Source: Chitinophagaceae bacterium | GTDB taxonomy: Bacteria; Bacteroidota; Bacteroidia; Chitinophagales; Chitinophagaceae | Length of the DNA stretch: 35,820 bases | Direction of reading: 5' to 3' | Assembly: GCA_947483345.1 (NCBI GenBank) | Contig: CANKNL010000002.1 | Coordinates: forward strand, 1-35,820 | Shown: in pieces, positions 8,955 to 18,692 of the stretch | Numbering within the stretch: position 1 is the stretch's first letter | Layout of the letters: each line of letters starts with the position of its first letter | The notes under the pieces: generated by a model | The model's input: only the letters and a program-made list of their open reading frames with translations | Databases searched by the model: none | What the model was told of the DNA's origin: nothing | Position numbers and translations under genes: made by a program

Positions 8955-8985
8955 CAAAGTTGGTGGAAATTATTTGAATTAACAA
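8955..8985 (-). promoter_or_regulatory. putative Bacteroidota-type promoter for mreB operon
   Basis: On minus strand: TTG, 20-nt spacer, CAACTTTGC; compare the Bacteroidota consensus TTTG-N19-21-TAnnTTTG (one mismatch in the -7 element). Confidence 0.45.
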
Positions 8986-9140
8986 CCGCAAACCCTTTAT
9001 TTTTCAACATTTTACAGAAATTTTCGCATTAGGCTCGTTTTGAAAAGATTTAACAAAGCAACCGAACACTTAAATTTAAACATACCAATTTGCCTGTTTC
9101 GGTTTTAGCAGTAAAAAAGCGGTTCATTTAAACACTGTTT

Positions 9141-10427
9141 TTACAGAATATTAAATTCATACCCGATATCTGAGCGGTAATACATGCCTTCAAAATCAAG
9201 CTGCTCCAACATACGATTTGATTGCTCAACGGCTTCTGTAATATTTCCGCCAAATGAGGTTACAGCTAAAACCCTGCCACCATTTGTAACGGTATCCTTT
9301 CCTTCTTTTTTTGTTCCGGAATGAAAAATAATACTGTTCTGCAGAACAGGATCCTGTAAACCGTTGATCATTTTTCCTTTTTCATATTCACCAGGATAAC
9401 CACCACTTACTGCTACCACTGTTGCAACAGCCCTTTCATCGGTTTCTATTTTAATTTCATGAAGGCGTTGTTCAGCTGTTGCCAGCATCAATTCTACCAG
9501 ATCATTTTTTATCCTCGGTATCACCACTTCTGTTTCAGGATCACCCATGCGGCAATTATATTCAATTACATTTGGTTCACCCCCATCATTCATTAAACCA
9601 AAGAAGATAAATCCTTTATAATCGAGCTTGTCTTTTTTTAATCCCGCAATAGTAGGTTCAATTATTTTTTCTTTTACTTTTTGCAGAAATGCTTCGGTAA
9701 CAAATGGCAACGGACTTACTGCACCCATACCACCAGTATTGAGCCCGGCATCTGCCTCCCCTATTCTTTTATAATCTTTTGCTTCGGGCAATAAAACATA
9801 GTTTTCGCCATCCGTTAAAACAAAAATGCTTAACTCAATACCTTTTAAAAATGCTTCTACCACCACTTTATTTCCGGCCTCTCCAAATTTAGACCGAAGC
9901 AACATCAGTTCAAATTCTGAACAGGCTTCCAAGTGATTCTGGCATATCAATACCCCTTTGCCAGCAGCCAGTCCATCGGCTTTTAAAACAATAGGCAGTG
10001 ATTGTTTTTTTATATATGCCACACCTTCCAGATATTTATCAGCTGTAAATTCTCCATAAGCAGCAGTAGGAATATGATGCCGTATCATAAAGGCTTTGGC
10101 AAATGCCTTACTCCCTTCCAGTTGTGAAGCGGCCTTTGACGGACCGATTACTTTGATATTTTCTAATCCTTTTCTATTTTTAAAAAAATCGTAGATCCCC
10201 TTAACCAATGGCTCTTCAGGCCCCACGATGACCATATCAATAGCGTTTACAATACAGGCTGTTGCCAGACTTTCAAAATGGGTAATATCAATTTGTAAAT
10301 TGGTGCCGCATAAAGCGGTGCCGGCATTGCCTGGCGCAATGAATAACTGTTTGCAAAGCGGACTTTGCATAAATTTCCATGCCAACGTATGCTCCCGGCC
10401 ACCCGAGCCTATTAAAAGTAATTTCAT
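9141..10427 (-). CDS. purD: phosphoribosylamine--glycine ligase
   Basis: MKLLLIGSGGREHTLAWK start, ATP-grasp motifs, GGYPGEYEKG. Likely start is the internal ATG at 10427 rather than the ORF-track start at 10457. Confidence 0.96.
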   Translation of the reverse strand: MKLLLIGSGGREHTLAWKFMQSPLCKQLFIAPGNAGTALCGTNLQIDITHFESLATACIVNAIDMVIVGPEEPLVKGIYDFFKNRKGLENIKVIGPSKAASQLEGSKAFAKAFMIRHHIPTAAYGEFTADKYLEGVAYIKKQSLPIVLKADGLAAGKGVLICQNHLEACSEFELMLLRSKFGEAGNKVVVEAFLKGIELSIFVLTDGENYVLLPEAKDYKRIGEADAGLNTGGMGAVSPLPFVTEAFLQKVKEKIIEPTIAGLKKDKLDYKGFIFFGLMNDGGEPNVIEYNCRMGDPETEVVIPRIKNDLVELMLATAEQRLHEIKIETDERAVATVVAVSGGYPGEYEKGKMINGLQDPVLQNSIIFHSGTKKEGKDTVTNGGRVLAVTSFGGNITEAVEQSNRMLEQLDFEGMYYRSDIGYEFNIL

Positions 10428-10639
10428 TGATCTACTGAATTTAAGATGCCTGAACAAAAGCTATGCGAATTTAAAATTCTAATGACGCATTTCAATAACT
10501 ATTTTTAAATGAGCAACGACATGGCTTTTTTTTGTAACGTATTGTAAAAAAATAGGTGTATTGATTTTGTATAACTTAAACAGAATTTCGCTATTTTGGG
10601 CAACTAAACCATCTAACAAGCATTTAAAAACCAACTAAC

Positions 10640-12379
10640 ATGAGTGAAACTAAGATTAACAGTAAACATCCGGCAGGTTTATTTGTACTTTTCTTTACAG
10701 AAATGTGGGAACGCTTTAGCTACTATGGCATGCGGGCAATCTTTACATTATATATGACTAAGGCCTTGTTTATAGATAAGGCCGACGCTTCGAATATTTA
10801 CGGTAGCTATACGGGGCTTGTTTATCTTACACCATTAATTGGTGGTTATGTTGCAGATAGGTACTGGGGCAACAGACGTTCTATTTTTGTTGGAGGATTA
10901 TTAATGGCTATTGGCCAGTTTTTAATGTTCTTCAGTGCCAGTAATTATCAAAATGCAGATCTTAGTACCATTTTCATGTGGTTTGGATTAACCGGTCTTA
11001 TTATTGGAAACGGTTTTTTTAAACCCAATATATCAACACTGGTAGGCCAGCTTTACCCCAGAGGTGACAGCAGGTTGGATTCAGCCTTTACCCTGTTTTA
11101 TATGGGCATTAATCTGGGTGCTTTTTTCTCTCCAATTGTATGCGGATTACTGGGCGATACCGGAAATCCTGCTGATTTTAAATGGGGCTTTTTTGCTGCA
11201 GGTGTAGGTATGCTGTTTGGTATCATTTCATTTGAACTAATGAAGAAAAAATATCTTGTAACGCCTGAAGGAGAAGCTGTTGGTGCCATTTCAAACAAAA
11301 AAAGAGATGAAGCTGATAAGGCCGCCTCTGAAGCAAAAGGCGAAAAAGACACTGTAAATACGGGTGCCATTGCAAATAAAAGCGTTGTTATATGGGCTGC
11401 CATAGCTATAGGCTTAATTTCAACTTTTCATTTCCTGCTGGGTCAGGATTGGATTGGTTCTGCCATTTTCAGCGTTTCTTTTGCTGCTCCGGGATTAATA
11501 TTAACTGATTCTTCTCTTTCTAAAATTGAAAAAGAAAGAATAATAGTGATTTTTATTGCTGCCTTTTTTGTGATATTCTTTTGGGCTGCCTTTGAGCAAG
11601 CCGGGGCTTCACTTACCTTTTTTGCTGATGAGCAAATGAACAGATCGATTAATATCAATACAAATTACGGGATCATATACCTTGTCGTTACTGTATTTGC
11701 AGGTTTATTATATTATACATTACAAAGAATAATGGACATACCTAAAGAATATAAAATACTTTTTGGTATGATTGGTCTTTATTTGATATTTCTTGTTGTT
11801 AAAGGTTTTGTTGTAGGCAACCGATTTATTTTGGGCGATATACCAGCTTCTGCATTTAACAGTGTGAATGCCATTTTCATTGTTGTACTTGCCCCCTTAT
11901 TTGCAGAATTTTGGGGTAAATTGGGCAAAAGAAATTTAGAACCGGCATCTCCGTATAAACAAGCGTTGGGCCTTTTATTTCTTTCACTGGGTTATGTTGT
12001 AATAGCAGTTGGTGTTAAGGGGATTGAGCCTGGAATTAAAGTAAGTATGATGTGGCTTATAATACTTTACCTGCTTCACACAATTGGTGAACTCTGCCTG
12101 TCCCCTATTGGTTTATCACTGGTAAATAAACTGGCCCCTGCCCGATTCGCATCTGTATTAATGGGTACCTGGTTTTTGGCAAATGCAACTGCAAATAAGT
12201 TTGCAGGCACATTGAGTTCCTTATATCCCGAAGCCGGAAAACCAACTTCTTTTATGGGTTGGCAGTTAACGTCACTTTATGATTTCTTTGTCGTATTTAT
12301 TATTATGTCGGGTGTGGCATCTTTAATTCTGTTTGTTGCCAGCAAATGGCTATTAAAGATGATGCATGGTGTAAGATAA
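10640..12379 (+). CDS. peptide MFS transporter (POT/PTR family), copy 1
   Basis: 579 aa; EMWERFSYYGMRAIF (ExxERFxYY motif), GNGFFKPNISTLVGQLY, GELCLSPIGLSLVNKLAP. Confidence 0.93.
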   Translation: MSETKINSKHPAGLFVLFFTEMWERFSYYGMRAIFTLYMTKALFIDKADASNIYGSYTGLVYLTPLIGGYVADRYWGNRRSIFVGGLLMAIGQFLMFFSASNYQNADLSTIFMWFGLTGLIIGNGFFKPNISTLVGQLYPRGDSRLDSAFTLFYMGINLGAFFSPIVCGLLGDTGNPADFKWGFFAAGVGMLFGIISFELMKKKYLVTPEGEAVGAISNKKRDEADKAASEAKGEKDTVNTGAIANKSVVIWAAIAIGLISTFHFLLGQDWIGSAIFSVSFAAPGLILTDSSLSKIEKERIIVIFIAAFFVIFFWAAFEQAGASLTFFADEQMNRSININTNYGIIYLVVTVFAGLLYYTLQRIMDIPKEYKILFGMIGLYLIFLVVKGFVVGNRFILGDIPASAFNSVNAIFIVVLAPLFAEFWGKLGKRNLEPASPYKQALGLLFLSLGYVVIAVGVKGIEPGIKVSMMWLIILYLLHTIGELCLSPIGLSLVNKLAPARFASVLMGTWFLANATANKFAGTLSSLYPEAGKPTSFMGWQLTSLYDFFVVFIIMSGVASLILFVASKWLLKMMHGVR

Positions 12380-12397
12380 TTTCATTTCATATTTTTA

Positions 12398-12425
12398 AAA
12401 GGCGATCTCACAGTCGCCTTTTTTT
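12398..12425 (+). terminator. rho-independent terminator
   Basis: AAAGGCGA-TCTCACAG-TCGCCTTT followed by a T run. Confidence 0.8.
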
Positions 12426-12454
12426 ATTTAACTTACCATTCTAAAAATATCAGC

Positions 12455-14095
12455 ATGAGCCATACGCCGAAACACCCCAAAGCTTTACCGTATTTATTCT
12501 TTTCCGAAATGTGGGAACGGTTTGGTTATTATCTGATGATCGGTATCTTTTTATTGTACCTTAAAAATGTGGAGCATGGTTTTTCCATGACCAATTCAGA
12601 AGCATCTGATTTGTACGGAACCTTTATTGCATTGGTTTTTCTTACACCATTCATCGGCGGGTTGATTGCTGACCGTTATTGGGGTTATCGCCGATCGGTT
12701 ATTGCCGGTGGTTTAATGATGGGTGCCGGCTACTGCCTGATGGCGGTTCACAGCCTGCCTGTACTCTACATCAGTATGGGGCTGGTTATTTTTGGCAATG
12801 GTTTTTTTAAGCCTAATATTTCTACTCTGCTGGGTAATTTATACAATGCCCCCGAATTTCTTAAAAGAAAAGATGAAGGTTATAATATTTTTTACATGGG
12901 CATTAATATCGGCGCCTTCATCTGTAATTTTTTCAGCGCTGCCATTATTATTGTTTGGGGCTGGAAATATGCATTTGTAGCAGCGGGTATTGGTATGTTT
13001 CTCGGTGTGATCATTTTTATGCTGGGCACCAAACATTATGCATCAGGCGATGTAAGAAAACCCATGACCAAAGAAGACATGCCTTTTATCAAGATTGTAG
13101 TAACCATATTTATTCCTGCAATCGTTGCCGGCATCCTTGGCTGGTTAATCCCAAATAATATTTTCGGGTCCGACAGTACAGATGCTTTCATCTTTGCCTG
13201 TATGCCGGTAATTTATTTTTACGCATCGCTTTATATCAGAGCAGAGGCTTCTGAGAAAAGGCCCATAGCTGCTTTGTTGGCCATCTTTGCAGCGGTAGTC
13301 TTGTTTTGGGCCGTGTTTAAACAAAATGGAACCGCGCTAACCATCTGGGCAGAATCCTATACCAACAGGCAGGTGCATGGCACAACAGCAGATCTATTTA
13401 AAGGGTTAAATCAGGCTAAGGATATGTCTTATAAAAAAGATTCTGTAGACCTCTATGATGGTATGTTCAGGTTACAAAAAAATCAAGATGGGAAAGTCAT
13501 TAAAGAATATAATTATCCGGTTTACTTTAAAAATGTACAGCCCGATAAACTGCCTGCCGATGGCGGTAAAGCCACCTTATGGGCTACACCCATCAGCCAG
13601 TCTATAAACCCCGGTTGGGTTATTTTATTAACGCCGCTGGTGCTTGCCTTTTTTGCTTTTTTAAGGGGTAAAAATAAAGAACCATCAACAGCCACAAAGA
13701 TTGCATTTGGTTTATTCATCTCTGCTTTATCTGTTTTGGTTATGGTAGCAGCTGTTTATATTAGTGGCAATGGCGCCGAAAAAGCCAGTGTTTGGTGGTT
13801 GATGGGAACCTATGGGGTTGTAACCATCGGCGAATTATTATTAAGCCCAATGGGACTGTCATTGGTTTCAAAATTAAGCCCTGTTCGTTTAACATCGCTG
13901 ATGATGGGTGGTTGGTTCCTTGCCACTTCAATCGGCAATAAACTCTCAGGTATATTGGCCACCATGTGGGATGGTTATGAAAACAAAGCCAATTTTTTTT
14001 GGGTGAATTTTGTATTACTAATTATTGCGACCTGCATCATTTTTGGTATGCTGAAATGGTTGAACAGGATCATGCAAGAAAAAGGAGTAACTTAA
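12455..14095 (+). CDS. peptide MFS transporter (POT/PTR family), copy 2
   Basis: 546 aa; EMWERFGYYLMIGIF, GNGFFKPNISTLLGNLY, GELLLSPMGLSLVSKLSP. Confidence 0.93.
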   Translation: MSHTPKHPKALPYLFFSEMWERFGYYLMIGIFLLYLKNVEHGFSMTNSEASDLYGTFIALVFLTPFIGGLIADRYWGYRRSVIAGGLMMGAGYCLMAVHSLPVLYISMGLVIFGNGFFKPNISTLLGNLYNAPEFLKRKDEGYNIFYMGINIGAFICNFFSAAIIIVWGWKYAFVAAGIGMFLGVIIFMLGTKHYASGDVRKPMTKEDMPFIKIVVTIFIPAIVAGILGWLIPNNIFGSDSTDAFIFACMPVIYFYASLYIRAEASEKRPIAALLAIFAAVVLFWAVFKQNGTALTIWAESYTNRQVHGTTADLFKGLNQAKDMSYKKDSVDLYDGMFRLQKNQDGKVIKEYNYPVYFKNVQPDKLPADGGKATLWATPISQSINPGWVILLTPLVLAFFAFLRGKNKEPSTATKIAFGLFISALSVLVMVAAVYISGNGAEKASVWWLMGTYGVVTIGELLLSPMGLSLVSKLSPVRLTSLMMGGWFLATSIGNKLSGILATMWDGYENKANFFWVNFVLLIIATCIIFGMLKWLNRIMQEKGVT

Positions 14096-14153
14096 AACAA
14101 TCAACAATACGTTAGTACACATCACAAAAACAGGTCACCATTAAAAATTCATC

Positions 14154-15638
14154 ATGGAAAATAAAGCCATAACACTGGAACAGATACAAAATTTTGAGGG
14201 CAAATATCCCAAACAACTGTGGTACCTGTTTATGTCGGAAATGTGGGAACGCTTTTGTTTTTATGGCATGCGTGGCATGCTCACTTTTTTTATGGTGAAT
14301 CAACTGATGATGAAAGATGATGTAGCCAATTTACAATATGGCGCTACACAGGCTTTTGTTTATGCCTTTACTTTTATTGGTGGTTTATTTGCCGATAAAA
14401 TTTTAGGATTCAGAAAATCACTGTTCTGGGGTGGCCTTTTAATGATTGTAGGCAGTTGCATATTGGCCATCGATCCAAAAGAATTTTTCTTCTTAGGTAT
14501 CAGTTTTAATATCATTGGTACTGGTTTCTTTAAGCCCAATATTTCCACTATGGTGGGTAGCCTTTACAAAGACGGCGATAACAGAAGAGATGCCGGTTTT
14601 TCACTTTTTTATTCAGGCATCAATATAGGAGCCTTGCTGGGTGGGTATGCTTGCATCAGTATTGGAAAAAATTATTCCTGGAACCTGGCTTTTGGTTTTG
14701 CAGCAATTGTTATGACCATCAGTTTACTTACTTTTATTTTTACACAAAAAAAACTCGGCCCTATTGGGCTTTCTCCGTTTAAGACCGATCATAAAAACAG
14801 AAAATGGTATGAATATGCCGTTTACTTAGGTTCACTTTTAATCATTCCGGTAATTATGACCATGGTGGCTAAAACCCAATATACCGATTGGTTTATGTAC
14901 ATCATTGGCCCAGCCACGTTAATCTATTTATTTTATGAAATGACAAAATATTCATCTGCCGAAAAGAAAAAACTACTGGCTGCTTTGGTGTTCATTATTT
15001 TTTCAATTTTATTTTGGGCTTTTTTTGAGCAAAGCGGCGGATCATTGAGTTTGTTTGCAGCCAACAATCTTAATAACCGCGTATTGGGAATGATTGATCT
15101 GGATCCTAATGGCGTAAACAATGCGGCTAATTCGCTCTTTGTGATCATATTTGCCCCCATCGTTGGTATCATCTGGCTCTGGCTGAGCAAAAGAAAAATA
15201 GAGCCCAATACAGTCGTGAAATTTGGATTGGGTTTTATATTTCTCAGCCTGTCTTTTTACGTTTTTTATACAACCATTTTTTTTGCCAATGCACAGGGCA
15301 TTACCTCTTTGGATGTATTTACACTGGCTTACCTGGTTATTACTTTTGGTGAGCTGTGTTTATCGCCGATCGGGCTTTCTATAATGACAAAATTATCGCC
15401 AAAACCTTTGCAGGGCGTCATGATGGGGATGTGGTTTCTGGCCAGTGCATATGGCCAATATGTTGCAGGTATTTTAGGTGCAGGCATGTCTTCCCCAAAT
15501 AGCGGGGCTTCGCTTAACGAAAAATTAATAGCTTATACGTCGGGGTATAAACAATTGGCCATATATGCATTGATCGCCGGAGTTATTCTTTTATTGATAT
15601 CCCCTTTAGTGAAAAAACTGATGCAGGAAGTAAAATAA
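14154..15638 (+). CDS. peptide MFS transporter (POT/PTR family), copy 3
   Basis: 494 aa; EMWERFCFYGMRGML, GTGFFKPNISTMVGSLY, GELCLSPIGLSIMTKLSP. Confidence 0.93.
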   Translation: MENKAITLEQIQNFEGKYPKQLWYLFMSEMWERFCFYGMRGMLTFFMVNQLMMKDDVANLQYGATQAFVYAFTFIGGLFADKILGFRKSLFWGGLLMIVGSCILAIDPKEFFFLGISFNIIGTGFFKPNISTMVGSLYKDGDNRRDAGFSLFYSGINIGALLGGYACISIGKNYSWNLAFGFAAIVMTISLLTFIFTQKKLGPIGLSPFKTDHKNRKWYEYAVYLGSLLIIPVIMTMVAKTQYTDWFMYIIGPATLIYLFYEMTKYSSAEKKKLLAALVFIIFSILFWAFFEQSGGSLSLFAANNLNNRVLGMIDLDPNGVNNAANSLFVIIFAPIVGIIWLWLSKRKIEPNTVVKFGLGFIFLSLSFYVFYTTIFFANAQGITSLDVFTLAYLVITFGELCLSPIGLSIMTKLSPKPLQGVMMGMWFLASAYGQYVAGILGAGMSSPNSGASLNEKLIAYTSGYKQLAIYALIAGVILLLISPLVKKLMQEVK

Positions 15639-15659
15639 AATTTGTAAAAAAGCCCTTTT

Positions 15660-15695
15660 ATTGAGAAGCCCGGCCCAAAGGCCGGGCTTCTCAAT
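15660..15695. terminator. bidirectional hairpin terminator between convergent genes
   Basis: Perfect 16-bp stem ATTGAGAAGCCCGGCC-CAAA-GGCCGGGCTTCTCAAT. Confidence 0.8.
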
Positions 15696-15740
15696 ATAGT
15701 CTTTCTGAAAATCTTTAACCCAACCAACATCTCCCCTATT

Positions 15741-16934
15741 TTAAATGAAATTCAAATGCGAAAAGGTATTGCCCAGGATCATTTTATCATCAGCACCCAA
15801 CCATTTGTTTAAAACGGTGGCGTACACATTTTTAAAATCAACTTTGTGTTTCAGATCGCCCTCATTTAAATCACTTAAATCCGGCATTGCATTCAGCAAC
15901 CCTTTTTCCTTTAAGCCGCCGCTGATGAAGAACATATTGTTGGCCGTACCATGATCGGTTCCATTGCTGGCATTTTGCGTTACCCGGCGGCCAAATTCGC
16001 TGAAGGTCATCATCAGCACATCATTAAAACGGCCATTGTTTTTCAGGTCAGTTGTAAAGGCTTTTACCGCATCATTCAGTTCGGTAAACAGCCTTTTCTG
16101 TTGATCATTCTGATTCACATGCGTATCAAAACTTCCTAAAGAAACATAGTACACTTTGGTATTGATATCAGAAAAAATCAGGGATGCGATGGTCTTTAAG
16201 TCCTTTCCCAGGTTACTGTTGGGATAGAGTTGCGATGTTGGGTGCGCCTTGCTTTGCTGGTAAATATAATCGGCACTGTTGAGTGTTGCACTCATGGTTT
16301 TGTATAAATAATCAACGGTTTCTTCGCCCGGTTTATGATCAGCATTAACGTCTTTTAAAAACCTGCCATTACTGGTATTATATAATTTTTTGGGATCCTT
16401 AAAAGCAAGTCCTTTATTGTCATCTCCCTTTAAAGCCAGACTTAATATATCATCCAGTTCCATGGCCTGGGTAGGTTTATCGCAGCCTTTGCATTGGGCA
16501 TCCAGGTAACGGCCCAACCAGCCTGTGTTTACATATTGATTGCTTTCACTGGCGCTGTGCCAGATATCCATACTGCGGAAATGCGACCTGTCGGGATTGG
16601 GATAACCCACATTATTCATAATGGCTAAACTGCCCTCATCATACAATCCTTTAAATGCTTCAAGCGCAGGATTTAATCCGGTTTCATCATTTAAGATCAA
16701 TGCCTCATTTTTTGCAATGCCCAGCTTTGGCCTTTCACGATAGTAAATATCATTTCTTACCGGTATCACGGTGTTCAAACCATCATTACCGCCGCTGAAC
16801 TGAATGACCACCACCACTTTATTTCCCGGTGGTACCCTCATCGGTTTTTCAAAAGCCTTTAAAAATTTAGGCAGCATAAAAGAGGCGGTGGCCAATGAAC
16901 CGATCTGTAAAAATTCTTTGCGTTTGATTACCAT
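15741..16934 (-). CDS. DUF1501 domain-containing protein
   Basis: 397 aa; KRKEFLQIGSLATASFMLPKF N-terminus, VVVIQFSGGNDGLNTVIP, FSEFGRRVTQNASNGTDHGTANNMFFISGG. Confidence 0.9.
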   Translation of the reverse strand: MVIKRKEFLQIGSLATASFMLPKFLKAFEKPMRVPPGNKVVVVIQFSGGNDGLNTVIPVRNDIYYRERPKLGIAKNEALILNDETGLNPALEAFKGLYDEGSLAIMNNVGYPNPDRSHFRSMDIWHSASESNQYVNTGWLGRYLDAQCKGCDKPTQAMELDDILSLALKGDDNKGLAFKDPKKLYNTSNGRFLKDVNADHKPGEETVDYLYKTMSATLNSADYIYQQSKAHPTSQLYPNSNLGKDLKTIASLIFSDINTKVYYVSLGSFDTHVNQNDQQKRLFTELNDAVKAFTTDLKNNGRFNDVLMMTFSEFGRRVTQNASNGTDHGTANNMFFISGGLKEKGLLNAMPDLSDLNEGDLKHKVDFKNVYATVLNKWLGADDKMILGNTFSHLNFI

Positions 16935-16940
16935 AAAAAG

Positions 16941-17102
16941 CCCCTCCTAACCTCCCCCGAGGGGAGGAATGTTTATGTTATATGAATAAATTAATTCCAA
17001 GCATGCTTTCAATTTTAAAAAAGAGCTACAAAAAATCAGACCCCAGATTCTCCCCCACCGGGGTTCTCGGATAAGAGAACGAACGAAGTTCAAGAGGGGG
17101 CC
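16941..17102. repeat. GC-rich palindromic spacer elements between the DUF1800 and DUF1501 genes
   Basis: CCTCCCC-CGA-GGGGAGG (16951-16967) and GTTCTC-GGATAA-GAGAAC (17063-17080), plus C/G-rich flanks. Confidence 0.6.
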
Positions 17103-18554
17103 TTAGCAAAGCTGATATTCTGGTGTTGCCATCAGATTTACGATAGCGCTTTTAATATAGTTTTCCCTGTTCCCCGTATTTATATATTTATCCAAAACTG
17201 CATTACTCACTTTTCCCTTGGTTTGTAAAACTGTTGATGTTATCGTTTCCAGTAATTTTTCCCGCTGCACTTTTTCAAATATTTTATTTACCGCCACCCA
17301 GTCAATAACAGCCGCTCCTCCTTTTACCGCCTCTTTTAGTTTTTTAGCTCTTGCTTCCATCATTTGCCCCATTTGCACATCGTCATCTGCTTTGGGCATA
17401 ATATCCAATGCATCATTGGCCGTAAGTATATGTGGCACACGCAGGCGCAGCATCAAGGAACTACTGTCAATCCAGTTTTTACCTCCCGGCCAACCGGCTA
17501 CGTTTGGAGGATAAAATAATATTTGTCCCAATGCACGTTCAAATAAAAGTTGTGATTGATCATTTTCCAGCTGCATGGGTAATAATCTTCTGATGCCTGC
17601 CAATAATTCAACCGGAGATTTTATTCTGGTGCCGATGTTTTTTTCATCATAAAACCAATCGCTGGTATACAAATCTTCCAGCAGCTTTGCTATATCGTAA
17701 TGGTTATTGAAAAACCGATTACCTAACCATTGCTGGTTTTGTTCATTCGTATTCTCATTTACAAAATACCGGTATATCTTTTTGCTGATAGTATTGGCAG
17801 TCTGCTTGTTTTCTAAAAGCATATTCAAAATATCGTCGCCATCAAAATGGCCGGTCTTTCCTAAAAAGGTTTTGCTGCCATCGTCGTGTTGTAATTTACG
17901 GAACACAAATTCGCCCTTTGCATTAAAAGCCCAACCCGTAAAGGCTCTGGCAGCTTCCTTAACATCATTTTCGGTATAATTACCACGGCCCACTGTAAAC
18001 AGTTCCATTACTTCACGGGCAAAATTTTCATTGGGGTGCGATTTTTTGTTTTGCTGGTTATTTAAAAACTGCAGCATGGCCGGCGACTTGCTCACCATTT
18101 TCAGCATATCGGCAAAACTACCCAGTGCATGGCTTCGGATCATATGTAATAATTCCTGCTGAAAAAAACTATTTTGTATACGGCAGGCAAAATGCCCATG
18201 CCAGAACAGGCTCATTTTCTCCCTCAACTGGGCTTCGCTGTTAACCATGGTTTCCAACCATTGCAGATTGAGGTTTTTGATATCATCACGTGATTTTTCA
18301 CGTATTTTTTTTCGAAGCTCGGGATTATTGGCTGCCTTTTCCATCTCCTTTGGGTCAGTGACTCCCATCAGATATTCATCGGCGGGGTTTTTGGTCACTT
18401 CAATTTTTTCAACCGGTTTTGATGATGCTTTTACCAAAAGCGCCCAAAGGGTTTTTGGAGACATCGTATTGAGTGAAGCCACGTTTTCGGCCATGGGGCC
18501 AAATGCGCTGCGCCAGAGTAAATGTTGGTTTTTTAAACGATTGAGAACAGCCAT
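17103..18554 (-). CDS. DUF1800 domain-containing protein
   Basis: 483 aa; LREKMSLFWHGHFACR, NENFAREVMELFTVGRGNYTENDVKEAARAFTGW, PPNVAGWPGGKNWIDSSSLMLRL are DUF1800 signatures. Confidence 0.93.
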   Translation of the reverse strand: MAVLNRLKNQHLLWRSAFGPMAENVASLNTMSPKTLWALLVKASSKPVEKIEVTKNPADEYLMGVTDPKEMEKAANNPELRKKIREKSRDDIKNLNLQWLETMVNSEAQLREKMSLFWHGHFACRIQNSFFQQELLHMIRSHALGSFADMLKMVSKSPAMLQFLNNQQNKKSHPNENFAREVMELFTVGRGNYTENDVKEAARAFTGWAFNAKGEFVFRKLQHDDGSKTFLGKTGHFDGDDILNMLLENKQTANTISKKIYRYFVNENTNEQNQQWLGNRFFNNHYDIAKLLEDLYTSDWFYDEKNIGTRIKSPVELLAGIRRLLPMQLENDQSQLLFERALGQILFYPPNVAGWPGGKNWIDSSSLMLRLRVPHILTANDALDIMPKADDDVQMGQMMEARAKKLKEAVKGGAAVIDWVAVNKIFEKVQREKLLETITSTVLQTKGKVSNAVLDKYINTGNRENYIKSAIVNLMATPEYQLC

Positions 18555-18692
18555 AATGTAAGACTAGTTTTATCTGATCAAATGAACTGATGTATGACTG
18601 ATGTAAAATCTGATGGTTTAATCATAAATTTACATTAAAGAGAATTATAAAAATCAACCCGTTCTGTTTTATCAGGTATATTAAACATATTT

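Noticed and set aside
10540-10610. Promoter TTTTG...CTATTTTGGG upstream of POT copy 1
   Set aside because: The -7 element deviates from TAnnTTTG at two positions; not strong enough to list as a feature.
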